The position numbers were made by a program, and so were the translations under genes. 47,267 bases of DNA from Clostridia bacterium. GTDB taxonomy: Bacteria; Bacillota; Clostridia; Oscillospirales; Acutalibacteraceae. The stretch is taken from positions 1 through 47,267 of the forward strand of contig JAFSAC010000035.1 of NCBI GenBank assembly GCA_017442265.1. The letters are read 5' to 3'. Below, piece after piece: positions 1 to 8,346 of this stretch. The notes under the pieces are model-generated. The model was given only the letters and a program-made list of their open reading frames with translations. It was not told the DNA's origin and did not search any database. Numbering within the stretch: position 1 is the first letter of the stretch; each line of letters begins with the position of its first letter.

Positions 1-545
1 CGCTGGATCTTCTTCAGCTCATAGCGTACCTGCTCGCGCAGCTTCGCGTCCAGGTTGCCCAGAGGTTCGTCCAGCATGAACACGTTGGGGTCGCGAACCA
101 TCGCACGGCCCAGCGCCACACGCTGACGCTGACCGCCGGACAACGCCTTCGGCTTTCTGTCCAGCAGGTGGGTGATATCGAGGATGCGGGCGGCTTCTTC
201 CACGCGGCGCTTGATCTCATCCTTCGGGGTCTTACGCAGCTTCAGGCCGAACGCCATGTTCTCAAACACGGTCATGTGCGGATACAACGCGTAGTTCTGG
301 AACACCATCGCGATGTCGCGATCCTTCGGCGCCACGTTGTTCACCAGGCGGTCGCCGATATACAGTTCGCCTTCGGAAATCTCTTCCAGACCGGCGATCA
401 TACGCAGGGTGGTGGATTTACCGCAGCCGGACGGACCGACCATGATGACGAATTCTTTGTCTTTGATCTCAAGGTTGAAATCCGAAACGGCCGTAACACC
501 GCCGGGATACCGCTTGTAGATACCGGTAAGGGACAAACTTGCCAT
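1..545 (-). CDS. Sugar ABC transporter ATP-binding protein, MsmX/UgpC type (C-terminus outside window)
   Basis: Cytoplasmic ATPase subunit that powers carbohydrate-uptake ABC transporters. About 181 N-terminal residues are visible: Walker [10 protein letters not shown] (residues 37-45), Q-loop FQNYALYPH, signature LSGGQRQR and Walker [16 protein letters not shown], a set typical of the MalK/UgpC/MsmX group. The regulatory C-terminal beta domain lies beyond base 1. The ATG at 543-545 follows a GGAGGT ribosome site. In Firmicutes such ATPases are often encoded apart from their transporters and serve several of them (known for MsmX). The 10.5-23.7 kb sugar locus has four permeases and no ATPase, so this is a plausible partner (inference). 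It stands alone behind its own promoter. Confidence 0.93.
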   Translation of the reverse strand, partial: MASLSLTGIYKRYPGGVTAVSDFNLEIKDKEFVIMVGPSGCGKSTTLRMIAGLEEISEGELYIGDRLVNNVAPKDRDIAMVFQNYALYPHMTVFENMAFGLKLRKTPKDEIKRRVEEAARILDITHLLDRKPKALSGGQRQRVALGRAMVRDPNVFMLDEPLGNLDAKLREQVRYELKKIQ

Positions 546-600
546 AATTTTGACCTCCAAATTCTATTTCGGCAGACGCCGCTAATTTAGGTTCGCAGTT

Positions 601-629
601 ATTATAACAACTTTTTCTAAAAATAACAA
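601..629 (-). promoter_or_regulatory. Sigma-A promoter of the ABC ATPase gene
   Basis: Read on the minus strand: TTGTTA (624-629), 17-bp spacer, TATAAT (601-606). The start codon lies about 55 bp downstream. Confidence 0.8.
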
Positions 630-691
630 GTTACAAACCGCACAAACATTTCCCGTTTTTTTAGACAGTTTTCATAATGGCAAATTGCACA

Positions 692-716
692 AAAAGTTTT
701 CAACACCCCTTGAAAA
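692..716 (-). terminator. Intrinsic terminator overlapping the 3' end of the pseudouridine synthase gene
   Basis: On the minus strand TTTTCAA pairs with TTGAAAA around a GGGGTG loop, followed by CTTTTT. The hairpin overlaps the stop codon at 700-702. Confidence 0.6.
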
Positions 717-1419
717 GCAAGGAAATTTCCTGTTTTCCGAGTGACCTATATTCACATTCCTGTAGGGTGTCGTCCAGCGTGAGACCACCCATGGAAACCC
801 GTTTGAGCCAGGTAACACCACGGTCGACCGTGCCGAACATCCGCTTAATTTGGTGAAATTTTCCTTCGAATATGGTAATTTCCACCAGGGGCTCCCCGCC
901 GTCCTGCAAAACGGTGAGGTGGGCAGGCAGACATTTTGTGCCATCTGCCAAAACGGGGCCGGTTTCGATCGCCTTTATTTCGGCTTGTCCGATCGGACCG
1001 TCCAACCGGACGAGGTAGCGTTTGGGGATATGATGCTTGGGGGAGAGGATGCGGTGGGCCAGTTCTCCGTCGTTGGTGAGCAGTACCAGTCCGTGGGTAT
1101 CGCGGTCCAGCCGTCCGGCGGGGAAGATATCCCGGCGGCGGTCGTCGGGGGAAAGCAGATCCACCACTGTTTTCGCCTTCGGGTCGCGGGACACGCAGAG
1201 AATACCGGCCGGTTTATTCAGCATAAAGTAGACGTAGCGGGAGAAGGGGAGCGGGGTGCCGTCAATGGCGATCTCGTCTACGTCCGGGTCGATATGGGTC
1301 GCCGGACGGCGGCAGATCTCTCCGTTTACCGTTACCCGCCCACGACGAATAAGGCCGTCGGTTTCCCGACGGCTTTTCATACTTTGTGAGCAGATGATCT
1401 TATCCAGCCGTTGCATCAT
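700..1419 (-). CDS. rsuA: rRNA pseudouridine synthase, RsuA/RluB/E/F family
   Basis: Converts a uridine in rRNA to pseudouridine; closest in size and layout to RsuA (16S U516). The 239 residues show an N-terminal S4 RNA-binding domain (about 2-48), then the catalytic domain with AGRLDRDTHGLVLLTNDG; Asp105 of GRLD is the expected catalytic Asp. HQIKRMF near the C-terminus (GKFHQIKRMFG) is also a family motif. Two ATG codons are adjacent (1417-1419 and 1414-1416) after a GAGGAA site. The DUF4830 gene ends 3 bp upstream, so the two are probably cotranscribed. The exact target base cannot be told from sequence; rsuA is the best-fit name. Confidence 0.85.
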   Translation of the reverse strand: MMQRLDKIICSQSMKSRRETDGLIRRGRVTVNGEICRRPATHIDPDVDEIAIDGTPLPFSRYVYFMLNKPAGILCVSRDPKAKTVVDLLSPDDRRRDIFPAGRLDRDTHGLVLLTNDGELAHRILSPKHHIPKRYLVRLDGPIGQAEIKAIETGPVLADGTKCLPAHLTVLQDGGEPLVEITIFEGKFHQIKRMFGTVDRGVTWLKRVSMGGLTLDDTLQECEYRSLGKQEISLLFKGC

Positions 1420-1422
1420 TTT

Positions 1423-1890
1423 TCATTCCTCGCTTGGGGTAGATTGTAAGGGGAGTTGAAACCCGCCGGCGGCGGTGGAGGCCATGTCTCCGGCGACGAT
1501 TTTATCCTTGTAGAGGTACAGGTGGATCTCCACCTGCTCTTCACCGGGGAAGTTTTCGACCGTATAGGTGCGGCATTGGAGCCGTTTGCCCCGGTAGGGG
1601 GTGAGGTCGAAGCCGACCGTTTTCTGTTGCTCGTTATAGGCGGTCAGGGTATCGTCAAATTCCTCCGGCACCTGAACCTCTTTCGTTTCCCCGGCGGTGA
1701 CGGTATATCCGAGCGATTTCAGGTAGCGAATCCCGTCCTCCACCGACAGGGCAGATGCGGGGCGGGTGGCGGTGTTTTCCGCATCCTCCGGCCATAAGGT
1801 CAGGGTGATCAGAATGCCGCCGAGCAGCAGAATGCAGATAACCGCCCAGAAAAGCTGCGTTTTATTGGTTTTACAAGAATACACAAACAT
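1423..1890 (-). CDS. Membrane-anchored DUF4830 protein
   Basis: 155 residues: short N-terminus, one membrane segment (about residues 13-33, ending TLTLWPEDAE), then an extracytoplasmic domain with phrases such as VQVPEEFDDTLTAYNEQQ and FDLTPYRGK. These match my recollection of DUF4830, a family of unknown function seen mostly in Clostridia. The C-terminus ends in a Pro/Ser/Glu tail. It is the first gene of a pair with the RsuA-family gene. Its ribosome site AAAGGGG sits in the right arm of an 11-bp hairpin (1896-1938), so translation may be controlled. Function unknown. Confidence 0.7.
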   Translation of the reverse strand: MFVYSCKTNKTQLFWAVICILLLGGILITLTLWPEDAENTATRPASALSVEDGIRYLKSLGYTVTAGETKEVQVPEEFDDTLTAYNEQQKTVGFDLTPYRGKRLQCRTYTVENFPGEEQVEIHLYLYKDKIVAGDMASTAAGGFQLPLQSTPSEE

Positions 1891-1895
1891 AGTGA

Positions 1896-1938
1896 GACCC
1901 CTTTGCCGATTGTTAGGATATACCTATGCAAAGGGGTC
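1896..1938 (-). promoter_or_regulatory. Hairpin that covers the ribosome-binding site of the DUF4830 gene
   Basis: GACCCCTTTGC (1896-1906) and GCAAAGGGGTC (1928-1938) form a perfect 11-bp inverted repeat with a 21-nt loop that holds a smaller TAGG/CCTA hairpin. On the minus strand the downstream arm contains the AAAGGGG ribosome site, 5-8 nt before the ATG at 1890. There is no U-tract, so it is not a standard terminator. Confidence 0.55.
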
Positions 1939-1943
1939 GGACA

Positions 1944-3773
1944 TTATGCCTCGGGGAAGTACACGCCGTACCAGACGAGGAACATATACACCGTCCAGAT
2001 CTTCCGGCTGTTATCCTCCTTGCCGGCAAAATGCCGGTCGAGCAGGCGGATAAGTTCCTCGGTGCAGAAGAATTTTTCTGCCGCCGTGCCGGTGAAGGCG
2101 GCCTTCACCAGGTCGTAGTATTTTTGCTCTTTCAGCCACACCCGGATCGGAACCGGGAAGCCGAGCTTCGGTTTACTGGCCGCCGATTCGGGAATATGCC
2201 GGCGGGCGGCAAGCCGCATGGCATATTTGGTGGTGCCGGCGGCGATCCGGTGCTTGACCGGGATACGGGCGGCGACCGAAAACACCTCTTTGTCTAAGAA
2301 CGGAACCCGCAACTCCAGCGAGTGCGCCATACTCATCCGGTCGGCTTTTAAGAGGATATCGCCCACCATCCAGCGGTGGATATCCAGCGACTGCATCCGG
2401 GTGACCTCATCCTGCCTTTTGGTTTTGGCATAAAACGGGGCGGTCAGGAGGGTCGGATCGGTGGCGGGGATGTCCTTCAGCAGGCGCGCCTTTTCTTTTT
2501 TGGTAAACATATTCGCGTTGCCGATAAACCGCTCCTCGAGGGTTTTGGCGCCGCGCATCAAGAAGCTTTGTCCCTTGAAATGGGGGAGAACCGACACCAT
2601 GCCGGCCAGCGCCCGGCGCAGAAAGCGGGGGAGTCGCTGATAGGAGCGCAGGGAGTACGGCTCGTGGTAGATGCGATAACCGCCAAACAGCTCGTCCGCC
2701 CCTTCGCCGGACAGCACCACCTTGACATGCTCGGCGGCGAGTTTGGATACAAAATACAGGGCGACACAGGCCGGGTCGGCCAGCGGCTGGTCCAGCATAT
2801 ACTGTACCTGCGGGAGGGAGTTCCAATACTCCTCCTCCGAAATGAGATGAACGTAATGCTCAATGCCGACCTCCTTTGCAAGCTCGGCGGCATAGGTGCT
2901 TTCATTGTAATGCTGTCCGTTATCAAATCCGACGGTAAATGCTTTCTGCCCGCCGAAGTAGGAGGCAACAAAACTGGAATCCACCCCGCTGGACAGGAAA
3001 CAGCCCACTTCCACGTCGCTGATGCGGTGGGCTTCCACCGAATCGGTGAACACCCGGTCGATCTCATCGACGGCGGTCTCAAGGGTCATATCCTCATCCG
3101 GGGTGAACACCGCTTCCCAGTAGCGGGTGACCGAAATCTCGCCGTCCTGATACTTCAGAAAATGCGCCGGCGGCAGACAGAAGATGCCTTCAAAGAAGGT
3201 TTCGTCCGGCACCGAATACTGGAAGGAGAGATAGTTGTCCAGCGCTTTTGGGTTAAACCGTTTTTCCACGTCCGGGTGCAGTAAGATCGACTTGATCTCC
3301 GAACCGTATACCAGCCGTCCGTCGGCAAGGCGGGTATAGTACACCGGCTTGATGCCGAAGTAGTCGCGGGCGATAAACAGCGAGTGATCCTCTCGGTTAA
3401 AAATCACAAAGCCGAACATACCGCGCAGGCGGGGGAGCAGTTTTTCGCCCCACTCTTCAAAACCGTGCAACAGCACCTCGCTGTCACTTTCGGTGGCAAA
3501 GGTGTGTCCCGCTTTGATCAGCTCCTCTCGGAGCGGGCGGTAGTTATAGATCTCGCCGTTGAAGGTGAGAACCAGCGTTTTATCCTCGTTGTACAGCGGC
3601 TGATGTCCCGCGTCGAGGTCGATGATGCTCAGGCGCCGGAATCCCATAGACACGGTCGAATCGGTGAAAAAGCCGTCCGAGTCGGGACCGCGGTGGGTAA
3701 TCGCTTCCGCCATTTCCCGCAGTACCTGTTCACGGTCGGCAAGCTCGCCGGTAAATCCGCAAAATCCGCACAT
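1944..3773 (-). CDS. asnB: Asparagine synthase (glutamine-hydrolysing)
   Basis: Makes asparagine from aspartate, ATP and glutamine in the cytoplasm. The 609 residues have the N-terminal class II glutamine amidotransferase domain (Cys2 nucleophile, THRGPDSDG, FNGEIYNYRPLR, SDSEVLLHGFEEWG) and the C-terminal synthetase domain with the PP-loop SSGVDSS (261-267), LSGEGADELFGGY and LELRVPFLDKEV. The length fits the clostridial AsnB type. The gene begins 6 bp after ispD stops, and its ribosome site (GGGAAGTG) lies in the ispD end, so they form an operon driven from 4498-4526. Confidence 0.95.
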   Translation of the reverse strand: MCGFCGFTGELADREQVLREMAEAITHRGPDSDGFFTDSTVSMGFRRLSIIDLDAGHQPLYNEDKTLVLTFNGEIYNYRPLREELIKAGHTFATESDSEVLLHGFEEWGEKLLPRLRGMFGFVIFNREDHSLFIARDYFGIKPVYYTRLADGRLVYGSEIKSILLHPDVEKRFNPKALDNYLSFQYSVPDETFFEGIFCLPPAHFLKYQDGEISVTRYWEAVFTPDEDMTLETAVDEIDRVFTDSVEAHRISDVEVGCFLSSGVDSSFVASYFGGQKAFTVGFDNGQHYNESTYAAELAKEVGIEHYVHLISEEEYWNSLPQVQYMLDQPLADPACVALYFVSKLAAEHVKVVLSGEGADELFGGYRIYHEPYSLRSYQRLPRFLRRALAGMVSVLPHFKGQSFLMRGAKTLEERFIGNANMFTKKEKARLLKDIPATDPTLLTAPFYAKTKRQDEVTRMQSLDIHRWMVGDILLKADRMSMAHSLELRVPFLDKEVFSVAARIPVKHRIAAGTTKYAMRLAARRHIPESAASKPKLGFPVPIRVWLKEQKYYDLVKAAFTGTAAEKFFCTEELIRLLDRHFAGKEDNSRKIWTVYMFLVWYGVYFPEA

Positions 3774-3779
3774 AAATCT

Positions 3780-4460
3780 TTACACTTCCCTTTTCAGCAG
3801 AATGGCCGCGATCGCGAGATCGGCCGGTGTGGTGATCTTGATATTCCGGTCACTGCCCTCAACGAGGGTGACCGGCAGACCGGTGCGTTCAAACAACTGA
3901 CAGTCGTCGGTCAGATCGGCGCCGTCCTTGATAGCGGCGGCAAGCGCTTCCCGGTAGGAGGAAAGCCGGAACACCTGCGGTGTCTGTACCTGCCGCAGAG
4001 CGGCACGGTCCACCGTTTCGGTCACCCGGCCGTTTTCATTCACCCGTTTGATCGTATCCTTGACCGGCACCGCCGCGGCGGCGGCACCGCTGTCTTTCGC
4101 TTTGGCGATCACCCGCTCGATCAGGGCGGGGTCGCAGAGCGGCCGGGCGCCGTCGTGCACCGCGATAAACCCGGTGTCCTCCGGCAGGGCATCAAGACTG
4201 TTTTTCGCCGATTGCTGGCGGGTATCCCCGCCGGGGCAAAGGCCGATAAATTTTGAGATGTGATGTTGTTCGCAAAGGGCGGAAAACGCATCAAAATCCT
4301 TCGGGCGGGCGACCAGCAAAATGCCGTCCACCGAGGGGGCGTTCTCAAACTGCAAGAGGGTGTGCGCCAGCACCGGCATTCCGTCTAAAAGCGCCAGCTG
4401 TTTCGGGAAACCCATGCGGGTGGAATTTCCGGCGGCGAGTATCACGGCCACGGTTTTCAC
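3780..4460 (-). CDS. ispD: 2-C-methyl-D-erythritol 4-phosphate cytidylyltransferase
   Basis: Third step of the MEP isoprenoid pathway: MEP + CTP to CDP-ME. Contains VILAAGNSTRMGFPKQL (N-terminal CTP-binding loop), VHDGARPL, the VPVKDTIKRV segment and DLTDDCQLFERTG. I chose the GTG at 4458-4460 (226 residues) because it sits 8 nt after GGGAGG; a GTG at 4467-4469 would overlap that site. The next gene is asnB, 6 bp away. A TTGCTT-17-TATACT promoter lies just upstream. The NTP-transferase fold is also found in TarI/IspD-like enzymes, but the absence of teichoic-acid genes nearby favours IspD. Confidence 0.88.
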   Translation of the reverse strand: MKTVAVILAAGNSTRMGFPKQLALLDGMPVLAHTLLQFENAPSVDGILLVARPKDFDAFSALCEQHHISKFIGLCPGGDTRQQSAKNSLDALPEDTGFIAVHDGARPLCDPALIERVIAKAKDSGAAAAAVPVKDTIKRVNENGRVTETVDRAALRQVQTPQVFRLSSYREALAAAIKDGADLTDDCQLFERTGLPVTLVEGSDRNIKITTPADLAIAAILLKREV

Positions 4461-4497
4461 GGCGGTCACCTCCCAAGTACAAACTAAGTCATTGTAA

Positions 4498-4526
4498 AGT
4501 ATACGCTATTTTCCGATAAAAAGCAA
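4498..4526 (-). promoter_or_regulatory. Sigma-A promoter of the ispD-asnB operon
   Basis: Minus strand: TTGCTT (4521-4526), 17 bp, TATACT (4498-4503). It is divergent from the isomerase promoter at 4548-4576. Confidence 0.8.
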
Positions 4527-4547
4527 TGAAAATTTGCGGGCTTTCTC

Positions 4548-4576
4548 TTGTTTTTGGAGGGGAAGGGTGGTATAAT
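4548..4576 (+). promoter_or_regulatory. Sigma-A promoter of the sugar-phosphate isomerase gene
   Basis: TTGTTT (4548-4553), 17 bp, TATAAT (4571-4576), only about 28 bp before the ATG at 4605, so the leader is very short. Confidence 0.8.
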
Positions 4577-4604
4577 TGGGGCAAAAGTCGGGAGGTGTCC
4601 TTTG

Positions 4605-5357
4605 ATGATCAAAGAATTGGGATTGCAGATGTATTCCATCCGGGAGCATCTGGAAACGGCGGAGGATGTGCGCCACGCTCTTAAGACGATTAAGGAAATG
4701 GGCTATTCGGTGGTGCAGACCGCCGGACAGAAGATTTCGTTGGACGAACTGGCGGATATCACCAATGAGTTGGGGCTCACTGTGTGCGGCACCCATTGTG
4801 ATATGGGTGAGCTGGAAAAGGATCCGGAAGGGATGATGAAGGTCCACCGCAAGCTCGGCACCACCAACATCGGGATCGGCGGCCTAACCGCCAATGATGC
4901 CGAGCATGCGAAACACATCATCAAACGGATCAATGCCTTTGCGGATATTATTTACAAGGAAGGGTTTAAGTTTACCTACCATAATCACCACCGTGAATTT
5001 CGTAAATTCAATGGGAAGCGGATTATGGATATGATGATTGAGGGACTGGATCCCGAAAAGACCTCGTTCTGCTTTGATACCTATTGGGTACAGCACGCCG
5101 GCGGGGACGTGTGCGAGTGGATGGAAAAACTCGCCGGTCGGATCGACATCCTGCATCTGAAGGACAAAGCGGTCGGTCTTGATAACAACCCGTTTATTAC
5201 CGAGGTTGGCAACGGCAATATGAACTTTAAGAAGATCATCGAAACCGCCGAAAAGATCGGGGTAAAATACTACGTGGTGGAGCAGGATATCTGCCCGGGC
5301 GACTCGTTTGACAGCGTGCGGCAGAGCAGCGAATATATCCACGCCAACTTCATGTAA
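4605..5357 (+). CDS. Sugar phosphate isomerase/epimerase (xylose-isomerase-like TIM barrel)
   Basis: A 250-residue AP-endonuclease-family 2 TIM barrel. Starts MIKELGLQMYSIREHL; likely metal ligands are in TYHNHHREF, the FCFDTYWVQHAGGD segment, DILHLKDK and YYVVEQD. Such enzymes isomerise or epimerise keto-sugars or inositol derivatives; the substrate cannot be told here. The ATG at 4605 follows GGAGGTG; an upstream in-frame TTG at 4548 lies inside the promoter -35 and is rejected. It is a single-gene unit between divergent ispD and rpsO. Confidence 0.85.
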   Translation: MIKELGLQMYSIREHLETAEDVRHALKTIKEMGYSVVQTAGQKISLDELADITNELGLTVCGTHCDMGELEKDPEGMMKVHRKLGTTNIGIGGLTANDAEHAKHIIKRINAFADIIYKEGFKFTYHNHHREFRKFNGKRIMDMMIEGLDPEKTSFCFDTYWVQHAGGDVCEWMEKLAGRIDILHLKDKAVGLDNNPFITEVGNGNMNFKKIIETAEKIGVKYYVVEQDICPGDSFDSVRQSSEYIHANFM

Positions 5358-5366
5358 AAAAAGGAC

Positions 5367-5395
5367 TTTACAAATCGGGAAAGCTGTGTTATAGT
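5367..5395 (+). promoter_or_regulatory. Sigma-A promoter of rpsO (and probably pnp)
   Basis: TTTACA (5367-5372), 17 bp, TATAGT (5390-5395). It gives an rpsO leader of about 115 nt. Confidence 0.8.
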
Positions 5396-5407
5396 GTTAG
5401 GGCTGCC

Positions 5408-5500
5408 GCAAAAAAGGCAGTGTATCCGATCACGCGGTTCGCGGCATCTGCCCCTATGGGGACTCACCACGGCCCGGTACTGCGTTTTTGGGAAATATTT
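5408..5500 (+). promoter_or_regulatory. Structured rpsO leader, possible S15 autoregulatory element
   Basis: Between the promoter and the rpsO ribosome site, a closing helix can form from AAAAA-G-GCAGT near 5410 and ACTGC-G-TTTTT near 5480-5490. It encloses small hairpins CGCG/CGCG and CCCC-TAT-GGGG. S15 is known to repress its own mRNA through leader structures that differ between phyla. The assignment here is inference from position and foldability. Confidence 0.45.
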
Positions 5501-5517
5501 TGAAGAGGTGAAAGACT

Positions 5518-5784
5518 ATGATGTTACCCGAAGAGAAAACCGCTATTATGAAGGAGTATGCGACCCACGAAGGCGACACCGGTTCGCCGGAGGTTCAGGT
5601 GGCTGTGCTGACCCGTCGGATCCAGGATCTGACCGCGCACCTGAAAACCCACAAGAAGGATCACCACTCCGCCCGCGGTCTGCTGAAAATGGTCGGTCAT
5701 CGGCGCAACCTGCTCAAGTATTTGGAGCGCACCGATATCAACCGTTACCGTGCTCTCATCGAGCGTCTGGGACTGCGTAAGTAA
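5518..5784 (+). CDS. rpsO: 30S ribosomal protein S15
   Basis: 88 residues, the standard S15 length. It binds the central domain of 16S rRNA early in small-subunit assembly. Recognisable segments: [30 protein letters not shown] and [17 protein letters not shown]. Two ATG codons in tandem (5518, 5521) after a GAGGTG site. Followed by pnp, the same order as the rpsO-pnp unit of many bacteria. Confidence 0.98.
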   Translation: MMLPEEKTAIMKEYATHEGDTGSPEVQVAVLTRRIQDLTAHLKTHKKDHHSARGLLKMVGHRRNLLKYLERTDINRYRALIERLGLRK

Positions 5785-5795
5785 ACAATCAAAAA

Positions 5796-5824
5796 GAGGC
5801 AGGCGAGGAACCCTCGCCTGCCTC
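5796..5824 (+). promoter_or_regulatory. 13-bp hairpin after rpsO without a U-tract
   Basis: GAGGCAGGCGAGG pairs perfectly with CCTCGCCTGCCTC around an AAC loop. There is no run of T after it, so it is a poor terminator for the plus strand. It fits better as an mRNA 3'-end block or processing site between rpsO and pnp. Confidence 0.55.
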
Positions 5825-5851
5825 TAACCGCTTATTACGGAGGAGCCAGAT

Positions 5852-5903
5852 TTAGCAGTGAAACGAGCGTTTTCGGGAGGAAAAACGTTGGTTTTATTGC
5901 TAA
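5852..5903 (+). promoter_or_regulatory. Long pnp-leader stem-loop, RNase III-like candidate
   Basis: A 13-bp outer stem (5852-5864 with 5891-5903, two G-U pairs), a 3x3 internal loop, then a 6-bp inner stem (CGTTTT with AAAACG) and an 8-nt loop. It lies about 50 nt before the pnp start. In E. coli a long leader stem-loop between rpsO and pnp is cut by RNase III and mediates PNPase autoregulation; conservation of that logic here is inference. Confidence 0.5.
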
Positions 5904-5951
5904 CATCTGTCGTCCCCGTGGTATATAAAAATTTCATGGGAGGTATTTGTT

Positions 5952-8147
5952 ATGTTTGAGAAGTACAAGGTATTTGAAACCACTCTCGCCGGTCGGAAAC
6001 TGGTTGTGGAAACCGGCAAAATGGCGCAGTTGTCCAACGGCTCCTGCCTCATTCGTTACGGCGAGACTGCGGTACTGTGTAACGTCACCGCGTCTGCGAA
6101 ACCGCGTGAGGGGGTTGATTTCTTCCCGCTTTCGGTGGATTACGAAGAGAAGCTGTATGCGGTGGGTCATATCCCCGGCTCGTTCCAGCGCCGTGAGGGT
6201 CGCCCGACCGAAAAAGCCATTCTGACCTCGCGTGTCATCGACCGTCCGATCCGTCCGCTGTTCCCGAAGGATATGAGAAACGACGTGTCTATCGTGTGTA
6301 CCGTGATGTCGGTGGACCCGGACTGTGCGCCGGAAACCACCGCGATGATCGGTGCTTCCATTGCGATCGCTATTTCGGATATTCCGTGGGCGGGTCCCAT
6401 TTCCGGTGTGGTGGTCGGTCTGGTGGACGGCAAGATCGTCATTAACCCGACTGCCGAGGAGGAGAAACGCTCCGAGATGCACGTGACCGTGGCCTCCACT
6501 GCGGAACTGGTGGCGATGATCGAGGCGGGTGCCAATGAGATCGACAACGACACCATGTTTGACGCCATTATGGCGGGTCACGCCGCTAACCAGGAGATCG
6601 TGGAATTCATCAACGGCATCGCGGCGGAAATCGGCCGTGAGAAGTTCCCGTTCACCTCCAACGATCCCGATCCGGCGATGTTTGAGGCGATCAAGGAATT
6701 TGCCATTGAGAAGGTCCGCTATGCGCTGGACATCGATGATAAGCTTATCCGTGACGAGCGGCTGCAGCCGGTGTACGACGAGGTGCACGAGCGGTTTGAC
6801 GCTGAGTATCCGGAAGAGATCGGCAAGATCGATGAGTGCCTGTATAAACTGCAGAAATATGTGGTTCGCCGCTGGCTGTTGGACGACGGCAAGCGTGTGG
6901 ACGGCCGCGGTATCGATGAGATCCGTCCGCTCGCGGCGGAGGTTTCGCTCCTGCCCCGTGTACACGGCAGCGGTATGTTCACCCGCGGTCAGACCCAGGT
7001 GCTGACCATTGCTACCCTCGGTTCCTCCGGGGATGCCCAGCTGCTGGACGGTCTGGATGATGAGACCGAGAAGCGGTATATGCATCACTACAACTTCCCC
7101 TCCTATTCGGTGGGTGAAACCAAGCCCTCCCGTGGCCCCGGCCGTCGTGAGATCGGTCACGGTGCGCTGGCGGAGCGGGCGTTGGTGCCGGTTCTGCCCT
7201 CCCTCGAGGAGTTCCCGTACACCATTCGTCTGGTGAGTGAGGTGCTGTCCTCCAACGGTTCCACCTCCCAGGCCTCTATCTGCGGCTCTTCGCTCGCGCT
7301 GATGGATGCCGGTGTGCCGATCAAGGCGCCGGTGGCCGGTATTTCCTGCGGTCTGGTGACCGAGGGTGACCGCTTTATGACCATGGTGGACATCCAGGGA
7401 CTGGAAGACTTCTTCGGCGACATGGACTTCAAGGTCGGCGGTACTCACAAGGGTATCACCGCCATTCAGATGGACCTGAAGGTGCATGGACTGACCCCGG
7501 CTATCATCCGGGAAGCGCTGGATAAGACCTATAAAGCCCGTCTGCACATTCTGGACGATATTATGGCGCCGGCGATCAGTGAGCCGCGTGCCGAGCTGTC
7601 CAAGTATGCGCCGAAGATGATCGGCACCAAGATCGACGTGGATAAGATCCGCGAAGTGATCGGTAAGGGCGGCAGTGTGATCCAGAAGATCCACGCGGAA
7701 TGCAACTGCAAGATCGACATCGAAGAGGACGGTACCGTGTTCATTTCCGCGCTCAACAGCGAGGACGCTCAGCGTGCGCTGATGGTGGTGGAAACCATTG
7801 CCAAGGACCCTGAGATCGGTGCGATTTATAAGGGTCGTGTCACCCGTCTGATGACCTTCGGTGCGTTCGTGGAGATCGCTCCGGGTAAAGAGGGCCTGGT
7901 GCATATCAGCCGTCTGGACGTCAAGCGGGTGGAGAAGGTAGAAGACGTGGTGAACGTCGGCGACGAGGTCATGGTCAAGGTGACCGAGATCGACGAGCAG
8001 GGCCGTCTGAACCTGTCCCGCCGCGATGCGCTCATCGAGGTGGAGGGACTGACCCCGGAAAACACCGTGTCGGATGCGCCGCGGCCGCAGCGCCCGCGCC
8101 GTGAGGGCGGTTTCCGTCCGAACCGCGATCGCCGTCGCGAAGACTAA
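5952..8147 (+). CDS. pnp: Polyribonucleotide nucleotidyltransferase (PNPase)
   Basis: 3'-5' phosphorolytic exoribonuclease of mRNA turnover, a homotrimeric ring. The 731 residues hold two RNase PH domains (about 10-145 and 320-550) joined by a helical linker, then a KH domain with the GKGG loop (VIGKGGSVIQK) and an S1 domain (YKGRVTRLMTFGAFVEI). Second-core motifs GETKPSRGPGRREIGHGALA, LSSNGSTSQASICGSS and GDMDFKVGGTHKGITAIQMD carry the phosphate site and catalytic Asp residues. The C-terminus is an Arg/Pro-rich tail longer than usual. Start ATG 5952 follows GGGAGGT. Confidence 0.98.
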   Translation: MFEKYKVFETTLAGRKLVVETGKMAQLSNGSCLIRYGETAVLCNVTASAKPREGVDFFPLSVDYEEKLYAVGHIPGSFQRREGRPTEKAILTSRVIDRPIRPLFPKDMRNDVSIVCTVMSVDPDCAPETTAMIGASIAIAISDIPWAGPISGVVVGLVDGKIVINPTAEEEKRSEMHVTVASTAELVAMIEAGANEIDNDTMFDAIMAGHAANQEIVEFINGIAAEIGREKFPFTSNDPDPAMFEAIKEFAIEKVRYALDIDDKLIRDERLQPVYDEVHERFDAEYPEEIGKIDECLYKLQKYVVRRWLLDDGKRVDGRGIDEIRPLAAEVSLLPRVHGSGMFTRGQTQVLTIATLGSSGDAQLLDGLDDETEKRYMHHYNFPSYSVGETKPSRGPGRREIGHGALAERALVPVLPSLEEFPYTIRLVSEVLSSNGSTSQASICGSSLALMDAGVPIKAPVAGISCGLVTEGDRFMTMVDIQGLEDFFGDMDFKVGGTHKGITAIQMDLKVHGLTPAIIREALDKTYKARLHILDDIMAPAISEPRAELSKYAPKMIGTKIDVDKIREVIGKGGSVIQKIHAECNCKIDIEEDGTVFISALNSEDAQRALMVVETIAKDPEIGAIYKGRVTRLMTFGAFVEIAPGKEGLVHISRLDVKRVEKVEDVVNVGDEVMVKVTEIDEQGRLNLSRRDALIEVEGLTPENTVSDAPRPQRPRREGGFRPNRDRRRED

Positions 8148-8156
8148 GCGTTTTGC

Positions 8157-8190
8157 ATTACCCCCGCCAATTCGGCGGGGGTAATTTTTT
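8157..8190 (+). terminator. Intrinsic terminator after pnp
   Basis: A 12-bp stem with CCCCCGCC and GGCGGGGG around AATTC, flanked by ATTA/TAAT and followed by five to six T. Confidence 0.95.
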
Positions 8191-8229
8191 GTCTGAAAAG
8201 CGGGAAAATGTTCCTTTTTCGAAAAGGTG

Positions 8230-8258
8230 TTGGCAATTTCGAAAAAGTATGTTATACT
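8230..8258 (+). promoter_or_regulatory. Sigma-A promoter of the 8347-9291 gene
   Basis: TTGGCA (8230-8235), 17 bp, TATACT (8253-8258). Confidence 0.8.
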
Positions 8259-8346
8259 GTTTTGTGTATCGGCGGAAAGCGGATAAAAAAAGAGGAAACC
8301 GACCGGATGCGGTCGTTAAGAATGCAACGGCAGGAGGAGATCCCGC

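Noticed and set aside
5934..7904. Long open frame of over 650 codons on the minus strand opposite pnp
   Set aside because: It mirrors the pnp codons, is His/Arg-rich without domains, and has no ribosome site. pnp is certain on the other strand.
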